From Treponema sp. (GTDB lineage Bacteria > Spirochaetota > Spirochaetia > Treponematales > Breznakiellaceae), in NCBI GenBank assembly GCA_031258505.1, contig JAIRMT010000103.1, forward strand, positions 1 through 16,620: a stretch of DNA of 16,620 bases, in the 5' to 3' direction. Position numbers and translations under genes: made by a program. The notes below the pieces were generated by a model. That model saw only the letters and a program-made list of their open reading frames with translations. It did not search any database and had not been told where the DNA came from. Positions 1 through 6,425 of the stretch are shown here, piece by piece. The first letter of the stretch is position 1, and each line of letters begins with the position of its first letter.

Positions 1-2
1 GA

Positions 3-47
3 CGCGGCGGGGCTGCGATACGGCTGTCGTATACGCTGAAGTTTTAA
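3..47 (+). CDS. 3' end of an upstream gene, probable outer-membrane beta-barrel protein (partial)
   Basis: One plus-strand frame running in from the left edge ends in RGGAAIRLSYTLKF followed by TAA at 45-47. Alternating small/hydrophobic residues with a terminal phenylalanine are the classic last strand of a Gram-negative outer-membrane beta-barrel, the signal read by the BAM complex. Only 14 residues are visible, so the assignment rests on this C-terminal pattern and could be chance. The stop overlaps the AAGGAG ribosome binding site (47-52) of the next gene, so the two would be tightly co-transcribed. Another frame reaches TGA at 37-39 with no recognisable pattern. Confidence 0.45.
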   Translation, partial: RGGAAIRLSYTLKF

Positions 48-58
48 GGAGAAGGGGA

Positions 59-2164
59 ATGAGTAAGATAACACGCGCCGCGCTAATGGCGGCGTTATTT
101 GGAATGGTTCTGTGTGTGTGCGCGGGCTTGCTTGCCGGGTGCAAGGACTTGTTTCACCCGGAGGGATCGGCTGAGTCTACGGACAGCCCGACTAATCCGG
201 ACAGCCCGACTAATCCGGGCAACCCGACTAATCCGGGCAACCCGACCAATCAGTATACCGTAACCTTCAATGCGGACGGGGGAACGCCTGCTGCGCAGAC
301 GCGGACTGTGAACAGAGGCGCTTCTCTGGGGTCTTCAAACATGCCTACGGTTCCGGCCAAGAGCGGCTATACCTTCGGCGGCTGGTGGACTTCGCAGAAC
401 GGCGGCACACAGTTTACTGCAGCTACTACGGTAAACGCGAATATAACGGTGTACGCCAGGTGGGTTGAGTCCCTGCCTTCCAATCTATCGCTAGAAGCCT
501 CGCTCACCTGGCTTGCTTCAAACGCGGTGGATGGCGGGCATTATACCATTACCTTAAGCGAGGACGAGTCCTTCGGGCCTCAGTCGCTTTCCTACAACTG
601 GAAAACGATCAGCCTGACCATTAAAGGCGACGCGGCGGAACGGAGTGTCCGCTTGAATTCAAGCGGCTCGCTCTTCACCGTAGAAAACGGCGTTACTCTG
701 ACGCTCGGAAACAACGTTACCTTGCAGGGGCGGAGCGACAATACGAAGTCGCTTGTGTGGGTGAACAGTGGGGGAACTCTGGTCATGGAGAACGGCTCGA
801 AGATTACCGGCAACAACAATACCAACTCCGACTACCACTCTGGCGGCGGGGTGTTTGTGTATGGCGGTACGTTTACGATGAACGGCGGTGAAATCAGCGG
901 CAGCTCCGCCTCCAACTTCTTCGTCTCATCCTCCTACTCTGGCGGCGGGGTGTTTGTGTATGGCGGTACATTTACGATGAGCGATGGGGCAATCAGCGGC
1001 AACTCCACCACCTCCGACTACACCACCTCCGGCTCCTACTCTGGCGGCGGGGTGTTTGTGTATGGCGGTACATTTACGATGAGCGGCGGGGCAATCAGCG
1101 GCAACTCCTCCTTCTACTCCTCCTACCACTCTGGCGGCGGGATGTTTGTGTATGGCGGTACGTTTACGATGAGCGGCGGGGCAATCAGCGACAACACCGC
1201 ATCCTCCCACTACTCCGGCGGCGGGGTGTTTGTAGGCAGTACGTTTGCGATGAGCGGCGGAGAAATCAGCGGCAACTCCGCATCCTCCTCCTACGATGGT
1301 GGTGCCACCGGCGGCGGGGTGTATGTGGGCAGAACGTATATCAACGGGGCGTATGTGGACGGGACGTTTACCAAGGAGTCGGGCGGAACCATTTACGGGT
1401 CAGACGCAAGCGACGCGTTGAAAAACACTGCCAGCAGCGATGCTTACGGCCACGCGGCCTATGTCGAGTCTGGAAGCAAGAAGCGCAACAGCACGGCTGG
1501 ACCGGGCGTTACCCTGAACAGCTCTTTAGGCGAAGCTGAGGGCGGCTGGGTGGATCAATACACCGTAACCTTTGACGCGGACGGGGGAAGCCCAGCGACG
1601 CGAACCCTAACCGTGAACAGCGGCGTAATTAGCAATATCGTGCATAGCTCTGTTTCAGGCAGCGCGTGGACCTTAGAAACCGATGGCAGACGCAAATCTC
1701 CCGCCATAGCCCACGGCAGCGCAAGCAAAGCGCGAGTCGACTTTATCAGCGCGGTGGATAACGCTGTTATAAGCATACAGCTTGATGTGTCTTCGGAATT
1801 AGGGTTCGACTATGCCTTTGTCAGCACCCTGGACAACGACTCCGCCTCATACGACAGCGGTTATTACACCAACAGCCGAATATCCGGCACGGAATCAATA
1901 ATGGTAACGATACCTGTTCCAACAGCAGGCAGTCATTTTGTCGAGATAGGGTATCAGAAGAACGCCTCGATAAGCACAGGCTCGGATTGCGCGTGGTTTA
2001 AGGTAACCAGCGCTGACGCGGGCGATTTCATAATCCCCCCTGCGCCGACCCGGAATGGCTACACCTTTGACGGCTGGTATACAGAGCGGAATGGCGGCGG
2101 GGTCGAGTTTACCGCGGCAAGCATGGTAAACGCGAATATAACGGTATACGCCAAGTGGCAATAA
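59..2164 (+). CDS. Large repeat lipoprotein: InlB B-type repeats flanking a beta-helix repeat region
   Basis: A probable surface or periplasmic lipoprotein of 701 aa. Residues 1-28 form a signal peptide with lipobox LAGC (Cys28). Residues 42-65 are a Pro/Asn/Thr-rich spacer of four 6-residue repeats. Residues 66-135 are a Listeria-Bacteroides (InlB B-type, Flg_new) repeat: YTVTFNADGG, then GYTFGGWW, then ITVYARW. Residues about 200-440 are a right-handed beta-helix-like region with six copies of GGGVFVYGGTFTMSGG-type units joined by Ser/Thr/Tyr-rich linkers. A second InlB repeat begins at residue 501 (YTVTFDADGG), is interrupted at about 524-657, and resumes with GYTFDGWY, ending ITVYAKWQ at the C-terminus. 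The start is set by AAGGAG with 7-nt spacing. Family knowledge suggests adhesion or surface display; the ligand is unknown. No enzyme motif is seen. Confidence 0.85.
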   Translation: MSKITRAALMAALFGMVLCVCAGLLAGCKDLFHPEGSAESTDSPTNPDSPTNPGNPTNPGNPTNQYTVTFNADGGTPAAQTRTVNRGASLGSSNMPTVPAKSGYTFGGWWTSQNGGTQFTAATTVNANITVYARWVESLPSNLSLEASLTWLASNAVDGGHYTITLSEDESFGPQSLSYNWKTISLTIKGDAAERSVRLNSSGSLFTVENGVTLTLGNNVTLQGRSDNTKSLVWVNSGGTLVMENGSKITGNNNTNSDYHSGGGVFVYGGTFTMNGGEISGSSASNFFVSSSYSGGGVFVYGGTFTMSDGAISGNSTTSDYTTSGSYSGGGVFVYGGTFTMSGGAISGNSSFYSSYHSGGGMFVYGGTFTMSGGAISDNTASSHYSGGGVFVGSTFAMSGGEISGNSASSSYDGGATGGGVYVGRTYINGAYVDGTFTKESGGTIYGSDASDALKNTASSDAYGHAAYVESGSKKRNSTAGPGVTLNSSLGEAEGGWVDQYTVTFDADGGSPATRTLTVNSGVISNIVHSSVSGSAWTLETDGRRKSPAIAHGSASKARVDFISAVDNAVISIQLDVSSELGFDYAFVSTLDNDSASYDSGYYTNSRISGTESIMVTIPVPTAGSHFVEIGYQKNASISTGSDCAWFKVTSADAGDFIIPPAPTRNGYTFDGWYTERNGGGVEFTAASMVNANITVYAKWQ
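182..253 (+). repeat. Four tandem 18-bp repeats coding a Pro/Asn linker
   Basis: Four in-frame 18-bp units start at 182, 200, 218 and 236. The first two read GACAGCCCGACTAATCCG and the last two are GGCAACCCGAC(T/C)AATC(C/A)G. They encode a DSPTNP/GNPTNP spacer between the lipid anchor and the first InlB repeat. Copy number could change by slippage without shifting the frame, altering how far the protein stands off the membrane. Confidence 0.85.
842..1340 (+). repeat. Six imperfect beta-helix repeats with near-identical DNA cores
   Basis: GGCGGCGGG cores begin at 842, 941, 1043, 1133, 1217 and 1310, spaced 99, 102, 90, 84 and 93 bp, all multiples of three. The core encodes GGGVFVYGGTFTMSGGAISGNS and is almost unchanged at the nucleotide level in the first four copies, including silent positions. 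The linkers between cores differ in length and sequence but stay rich in TCC and TAC codons (Ser, Tyr). The fifth and sixth copies are more diverged. The pattern suggests recent duplication or gene conversion. Confidence 0.85.
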
Positions 2165-2192
2165 GCCTGTGCCCGCGTAGGATGATGAATCA

Positions 2193-2220
2193 GCCCCGCC
2201 TCTGACGATGGCGGCGGGGC
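2193..2220 (+). terminator. GC-rich hairpin after the lipoprotein gene
   Basis: GCCCCGCC (2193-2200) pairs with GGCGGGGC (2213-2220) around a 12-nt loop, 28 nt after the stop, followed by GTTTG. The stem is strong but the T-run is short, so it is a moderate candidate for a factor-independent terminator. It would also form on the minus strand, where it could serve read-through from pgi. Confidence 0.5.
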
Positions 2221-2399
2221 GTTTGCGGGCGACGGTCGCGCCCAGAGATGGGGCGGCTGGGAATAAGGGGGTTCTTTAGCGAATGTGTATCTGGCACGCT
2301 GGCTGGTAACTGCGGTTCACTCACGAGTGGAGGTACGGCGCATACGGCTGGAGGAAAGGAGTGGGGGTAGCGGAAAACACGCGAAGCGGGTTTGAAGCG

Positions 2400-2486
2400 A
2401 GGGGGAGCAGCGGAAAAAGCGGCGCAGCATTGGAACATGGGCGCGCTTCTTCCTCAACGGCGCTCCCCCTTCTTATTTTTTCTTAG
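2400..2486 (+). terminator. Extended two-part stem-loop with T-tract in the convergent gap
   Basis: AGGGGGAGC (2400-2408) pairs with GCTCCCCCT (2462-2470). Inside it GGAAAAAGCG (2412-2421) pairs with CGCTTCTTCC (2444-2453) with one mismatch. A T-rich tract TTCTTATTTTTT follows directly. This fits a large plus-strand terminator. Apart from this and the hairpin at 2193-2220, I see nothing convincing in the gap 2165-2499: the short frames there lack ribosome binding sites and recognisable sequence. No clear minus-strand terminator for pgi was found. Confidence 0.45.
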
Positions 2487-2499
2487 CGCAGGGGCTGGC

Positions 2500-4110
2500 T
2501 CACTTCACGCCGAGCAACTCGCTGTAGGCGTCAAGCGCGGCATCGCCAGTGCTGATACCAGCCTTTGCCGCCAGTACCTTCTTCGTCAGAACTTTGCCGA
2601 GCTGCACGCCTTCCTGATCAAAGCTATTGAGGTTCCATATCAAGCCTTGAAACATCACCTTGTTCTCGAAATGCGCCAAAAGCGCTCCCAGAGTCTTAGG
2701 CGTTAGTTTCTTACCATAGATAAGGCTAGATGGCCGGCCGCCGATGAACTCCTTGTTACCATTGCTGTCAGTCTTGCCTTTAGCAAACGCCACAATCTGG
2801 GCGGCAAGATTCGCCTTGAGCTTGGTCTGACTGCTGGACCCGTCAACAAGCACATCGTCGCTTCGCTGGCTCTCATCAAAGCCGATAAACTGAAGCGGTA
2901 CAATGTCAGAGCCTTGATGCAAAAGCTGGTAGAACGAATGTTGGCCGTTGGTACCGGGTTCACCGAAAACCACAGGACCGGTGGAGTAGGCGACTGGTTC
3001 GCCGCGCCGGTTTACCCGCTTGCCGTTGGATTCCATATCAAGCTGCTGCAGATGCGCCGGGAAACGGGCAAGCGCCTGACTATAAGGCAGTATCGCGGTA
3101 TAGGGATAGCCGAGGAAGTTACGCTCCCATACGCCGATGAGGGCGTCAAGCAGAGCCGCGTTCTTGAGGGCATTGGGTTCCAGCGCTTGTTTATCAGCCT
3201 CATGCGCTCCGGCAAGCAGGTCTTTAAACACATCCGGCCCAAAGGCTATGGACAGAATCACGCCGCCCACTGCTGAGGAGGAAGAATAGCGCCCGCCGAT
3301 GAAGTCGTCGATGTAGAAAGAATCAAGGTAAGCCGGGTTATGGGCAAGCGGGCTGGTTTCACTGGTAACAGCGACGATATGCTTGCTGGGGTCAAGTTTT
3401 GCTTTGGCGAGTTTGTCCTTGATGAACAGCTCATTGGCCAGCGTTTCCTGCGTAGTGCCGCTCTTGGACACCAGCACAAAGAGCGTCTCTTCCAGCGGCA
3501 GAGACGCTGCCACTGCTGCGCCGTCATCGGGATCAACGTTGGAAATGAAGGCTGCAGTCAGCTTTTTTTTACCCTCAGCCACTGCCCAGTTATCAAGGGC
3601 GATGTACAGAGCGCGGGGGCCGAGGTCAGAACCACCGATGCCGATCTGCGCCACAGCCTTAAACGGCTTGCCGGTACTGCCCTTGAGTTTACCGCTGTGT
3701 ACTGACTCGGCAAAAGCGCCGAAGCGTTCCAGTTCCCGCTTGTAGAAGATGCCGATGTCTACTGGCTTTCCATCAGGGCTGTCGCGCATTACCGTCTTAC
3801 CAAGCTGCCCGCGCAGAAGGTGGTGCAGTACCTTGCGGTTTTCGCCGGTATTCATAGTTTCGCCGTCGAGGATGGCGCGGTACTTGACGATAAGCTCCTG
3901 CTCGTCAGCAAGCGCCTGTAATGCCGCCAGCGTGTTGCTGTCCACCGCCTTTGCCGCCCAAGAGTAGCTCAGGCCCGCTGCCATTGGGATAACGCTTGCC
4001 TTAACCCGTTCCACATTCAGGACTGTCGTGAGATGCAACGCCTGAGCATTTGCCGCCAATGCCGTCAGTGTCTGGAACGCCGACGTTTTGTCAAAATCCG
4101 TATAGTTCAT
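2500..4110 (-). CDS. pgi: Glucose-6-phosphate isomerase
   Basis: Interconverts glucose-6-phosphate and fructose-6-phosphate in the cytoplasm (glycolysis, gluconeogenesis, feed to glycogen). Visible family motifs are GIGGSDLGP in the N-terminal sugar-isomerase domain, FIGGRYSSSSAVG (PGI signature 1), MESNGKRV, GTNGQHSFYQLLHQG carrying the catalytic histidine, and FDQEGVQLGK (signature 2). Signature 2 has Gln where the classic pattern has Glu; the catalytic lysine is kept. The 536-aa length fits the long bacterial form. ATG at 4110 is chosen because AAGGAG stands 7 nt upstream; an in-frame ATG at 4152 has no such site and adds residues not typical of the family. argR lies 116 nt upstream on the same strand. 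Confidence 0.96.
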   Translation of the reverse strand: MNYTDFDKTSAFQTLTALAANAQALHLTTVLNVERVKASVIPMAAGLSYSWAAKAVDSNTLAALQALADEQELIVKYRAILDGETMNTGENRKVLHHLLRGQLGKTVMRDSPDGKPVDIGIFYKRELERFGAFAESVHSGKLKGSTGKPFKAVAQIGIGGSDLGPRALYIALDNWAVAEGKKKLTAAFISNVDPDDGAAVAASLPLEETLFVLVSKSGTTQETLANELFIKDKLAKAKLDPSKHIVAVTSETSPLAHNPAYLDSFYIDDFIGGRYSSSSAVGGVILSIAFGPDVFKDLLAGAHEADKQALEPNALKNAALLDALIGVWERNFLGYPYTAILPYSQALARFPAHLQQLDMESNGKRVNRRGEPVAYSTGPVVFGEPGTNGQHSFYQLLHQGSDIVPLQFIGFDESQRSDDVLVDGSSSQTKLKANLAAQIVAFAKGKTDSNGNKEFIGGRPSSLIYGKKLTPKTLGALLAHFENKVMFQGLIWNLNSFDQEGVQLGKVLTKKVLAAKAGISTGDAALDAYSELLGVK

Positions 4111-4147
4111 TATAAGACTCCTTGTCCGAGTAACTTTACAGGATTGT

Positions 4148-4177
4148 AACATAGAAGCGGATAGAGCAAAAAGACAA
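4148..4177 (-). promoter_or_regulatory. Possible pgi promoter
   Basis: On the minus strand TTGTCT (4177-4172) and TATGTT (4153-4148) are separated by 18 bp, about 40 nt upstream of the pgi start. The match to the sigma-70 consensus is partial (4/6 in each box). It would place a transcription start near 4141. Confidence 0.35.
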
Positions 4178-4226
4178 TCTCACACAGAGAGGCCACATTA
4201 CGCCGTTGGGTGAGCTTGGTTTAGGC

Positions 4227-4700
4227 TCAGGTTTCGAGTTCAGGGATGCTTTCCTTCATGTGGTTTATAAAATCCTCGCCGCTAACGCCTTCGCGCAGGC
4301 AGACAAAAACCGTATTGTCCCTGCCGGCGATGGTGCCAAGCACATCGTCGAAGCCCAGGTTATCAACCGCCAGCGCTACTGAGTCGGAATGGCCGGAATA
4401 GGTCTTGATGACCGCTATATTGTCTGACCATTCTATTGAAACATAGCCGCGTAAAAAGTCGTGAATGTATGTCCGCTCGGATTCCTGCCGTTCTTCTTCA
4501 CCGGGCAGGGAATAGACATATCCCTTATGGCCATCGGAAATTTTGCCCACCTTGAGGAGCTTCAGGTCCCGCGACAGCGTCGCCTGTGTAACGATAAAGC
4601 CTTCTTTGTGCAAGTATCCCAGTAAAATCTCCTGAGACTCAATTCTGTAGGTCTGTATAAGCTTTTGAATAGCTTTTAAACGAATCAATCGTTCTTTCAA
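4227..4700 (-). CDS. argR: Arginine repressor ArgR/AhrC family
   Basis: Arginine-responsive hexameric DNA-binding regulator. From the TTG start it is 157 aa, the normal family length. The N-terminal winged helix carries ATLSRDLKLLKV, the recognition-helix SR motif. The C-terminal trimerisation and ligand domain ends with GTIAGRDNTVFV at about residue 122, where the family's arginine-binding GTIAGDDT lies; the first Asp is Arg here. TTG at 4700 is preferred: GGAG lies 5 nt upstream and a consensus promoter starts transcription near 4742. An in-frame ATG at 4844 would lie upstream of that promoter and inside the glgC terminator. The regulon (arginine synthesis, deiminase or transport) is not visible here. 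Confidence 0.92.
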   Translation of the reverse strand: MKERLIRLKAIQKLIQTYRIESQEILLGYLHKEGFIVTQATLSRDLKLLKVGKISDGHKGYVYSLPGEEERQESERTYIHDFLRGYVSIEWSDNIAVIKTYSGHSDSVALAVDNLGFDDVLGTIAGRDNTVFVCLREGVSGEDFINHMKESIPELET

Positions 4701-4722
4701 AGGTAGCTCCAGCGCACAATGC

Positions 4723-4754
4723 GCATAAATATCTGTAAATCTTGCATAAAGATA
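4723..4754 (-). promoter_or_regulatory. Candidate ArgR operator: two direct repeats 21 bp apart
   Basis: On the plus strand GCATAAATATC (4723-4733) and GCATAAAGATA (4744-4754) are direct repeats with a 21-bp period, two helical turns. Known tandem ARG boxes also lie 21 bp centre to centre. The upstream copy covers the -10 box of the argR promoter and the other lies just downstream of the predicted start, a layout suited to autorepression. The match to published ARG-box sequences is only loose (AT-rich), so the assignment rests on position and spacing. Confidence 0.5.
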
Positions 4755-4777
4755 CAATGCCAGTATGTTTATGTCAA
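4749..4777 (-). promoter_or_regulatory. argR promoter
   Basis: TTGACA (4777-4772) is a perfect -35 box; 17 bp later comes TATCTT (4754-4749) as the -10 box. Transcription would start near 4742 and leave a leader of about 42 nt before the TTG start. Confidence 0.75.
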
Positions 4778-4837
4778 TTCGCTGCTTTCTTGACGACACA
4801 CGGATTATGGTAGCCACAACCCACTGATTATGTCCAT

Positions 4838-4868
4838 AAAACAAACAGCGCGGAAAGATCCGCGCTGT
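4838..4868 (-). terminator. Intrinsic terminator of glgC
   Basis: On the minus strand a perfect 10-bp stem ACAGCGCGGA/TCCGCGCTGT with a 4-nt loop (4845-4868) is followed by TTTGTTTT. It stands about 40 nt after the glgC stop and separates glgC from the argR promoter. Confidence 0.9.
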
Positions 4869-4910
4869 ACAAGAGGCTCACAGAAGACTTACTCTATGCA
4901 AGGGTAGTGG

Positions 4911-6182
4911 CTAGATTTTTGTACCCGGATAGATAATCGCATTTTTAGGAATAACTATGATACCATCCACGACGTAGTAGTTGCCATAGTCGCCATCCTG
5001 CCTGTTTATGTCGTCGATTCCGATACGGCAGGATTCGCCGATACGGGCGTTTTTGTCGATGATTGCCCGATTGACGATAGTGCCTTTGCCAATACCCACA
5101 TTGGGGATACGCGCCTCGTTGTTCTGCTGTTTCTGACTTTCGTTTTCATAAAAGTCAGCGCCCATACACACCACCCCATTGAGGCCCGCACCGCTTTCGA
5201 TAAGGGTACGCACGCCAACAATGGAATTGGTGATGTTGGCATTGGTGATGATACAACCTTCCGCCGCGATGGACTGGTTCATGTTGCTAAAGTTCATCTT
5301 TGAGGGCGGCAGGTTACGCATGTGCGTATAGATGGGCGCTTTTTCATCGTGAATGTTAAACGGGGGACGCAGGGTGGTAAGATCAAGGTTAGCCTCGTAG
5401 AAATTCTTGATGGTTCCGATGTCTTCCCAGTAGCCGTTGAAGACATAAGCGTTGACCTTGAGCCGCTTGATGGCGTCGGGGATGATCTCCTTGCCAAAGT
5501 CAGTCAGTTCGTTGTTGAGACAGGTTTCCATGTTTTGCGAGTTAAACACATAAATACCCATGGAACCCAGATAGCAGTCGCTTCTGGATTTATCTTGCCG
5601 CAGTTCAACCGGGACCTTAAAATCCGAGATATCTTTGGTGGGACCGGGTTTTTCCAGGAATTCGGTTATTGTGTTGTTCTTGTCAACCTTGAGGATTCCG
5701 AGCTGACTCGCGTTTTCTCTGCTGACCATGGTACAGGCGATGGTGATAGCCGCGCCAGACTCGCGGTGTTTTTTCAGCAGGTCTTTGAGGTCCATCCGGT
5801 AAAGCTGATCCCCGGACAGGATAAGGTAGTATTTGGGGCTTTGCGTTCTGAAATGGACGAAATTTTTTCGTACTGCATCTGCGGTTCCCTCATACCAACC
5901 GGAATGTTCAAACGTCTGTTCCGCCGCCAGAATTTCAGCGAAACCCTTGGAAAAGGAGTCAAACACATACGTTTGAGACAGATGAAGATGGAGCGATGCA
6001 GAGTTAAACTGGGTAAGAATGTATATCTGCCGCAGTTCCGCGTTGATACAGTTTGACATGGGTATGTCAATCAGCCTGAATTTGCCCCCAAAAGGGACAG
6101 CCGGCTTTGCCCTATCTTTCGTAAGCGGTATGAGTCGGGTTCCCTTACCGCCTCCCAAAATGATAGACAAGACTTCCACCAT
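4911..6182 (-). CDS. glgC: Glucose-1-phosphate adenylyltransferase (ADP-glucose pyrophosphorylase)
   Basis: Makes ADP-glucose from glucose-1-phosphate and ATP, the committed step of bacterial glycogen synthesis. The N-terminal nucleotidyltransferase domain shows LGGGKGTRLIPLTKDRAKPA (pyrophosphorylase signature), then the FRLIDIPMSNCINA and WYEGTADAVR motifs and the LSGDQLYRMD metal/nucleotide site. The C-terminal half is the left-handed beta-helix with isoleucine-rich hexapeptides (IVNRAIIDKNARIGESCRIG). Length is 424 aa from ATG at 6182, chosen because AGGAGG lies 7 nt upstream; the ORF extends 10 codons further with no such site. No glgA or glgB is adjacent. It has its own promoter, structured leader and terminator, so it appears monocistronic. 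Confidence 0.95.
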   Translation of the reverse strand: MVEVLSIILGGGKGTRLIPLTKDRAKPAVPFGGKFRLIDIPMSNCINAELRQIYILTQFNSASLHLHLSQTYVFDSFSKGFAEILAAEQTFEHSGWYEGTADAVRKNFVHFRTQSPKYYLILSGDQLYRMDLKDLLKKHRESGAAITIACTMVSRENASQLGILKVDKNNTITEFLEKPGPTKDISDFKVPVELRQDKSRSDCYLGSMGIYVFNSQNMETCLNNELTDFGKEIIPDAIKRLKVNAYVFNGYWEDIGTIKNFYEANLDLTTLRPPFNIHDEKAPIYTHMRNLPPSKMNFSNMNQSIAAEGCIITNANITNSIVGVRTLIESGAGLNGVVCMGADFYENESQKQQNNEARIPNVGIGKGTIVNRAIIDKNARIGESCRIGIDDINRQDGDYGNYYVVDGIIVIPKNAIIYPGTKI

Positions 6183-6303
6183 AATTCGCCTCCTGTTTGA
6201 TGATTCGTCCACACCTTCGCGGACGTGTACGTACTATCACGCAATGTGATTTACAAAGCGTGGACTTTCTGTCCATAGGCTTAAAATTCCGCCACTGACA
6301 TTG
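6183..6303 (-). promoter_or_regulatory. Structured 5' leader of glgC with three inverted repeats
   Basis: The predicted leader of about 120 nt holds three short inverted repeats in series: TGGAC/GTCCA (6261-6275), ATCAC/GTGAT (6236-6250) and CGTCC/GGACG (6206-6225). Each stem is only 5 bp. No known riboswitch class was recognised. The length and series of hairpins would suit post-transcriptional control or a protein-binding leader, but that is inference. Confidence 0.35.
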
Positions 6304-6309
6304 GTAGTA

Positions 6310-6339
6310 ATTATATTATCATGTTTGTTTGTTGGTCAA
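6310..6339 (-). promoter_or_regulatory. glgC promoter
   Basis: On the minus strand TTGACC (6339-6334) and a perfect TATAAT (6315-6310) are separated by 18 bp. Transcription would start near 6303. No equally clear promoter is seen for the divergent synthetase gene in the same gap. Confidence 0.7.
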
Positions 6340-6425
6340 GTATATCACCTGCCCTTTCTATAAGTATGCCGGGACCTGCAACCTCGTGATAAACTATGAG
6401 TCTCAATTAAACTGGAGGTATAACT

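Noticed and set aside
926..1210. Repetitive antisense frame over the lipoprotein repeats
   Set aside because: Its repeats are the complement of the sense repeats, which have a clear signal peptide and domain structure on the plus strand.
2392..2706. 104-codon plus-strand frame entering the pgi 3' end
   Set aside because: Most of it is antisense to pgi, and its start lies within the large stem-loop with no ribosome site.
4111..4152. Longer GPI start at ATG 4152
   Set aside because: No ribosome site there, and the added residues are not family-like; ATG 4110 has AAGGAG at ideal spacing.
4701..4844. N-terminal extension of ArgR to ATG 4844 (205 aa)
   Set aside because: It would start inside the glgC terminator and upstream of the argR promoter at 4749-4777, and adds 48 residues not found in the family. 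TTG 4700 has a ribosome site and gives the normal length.
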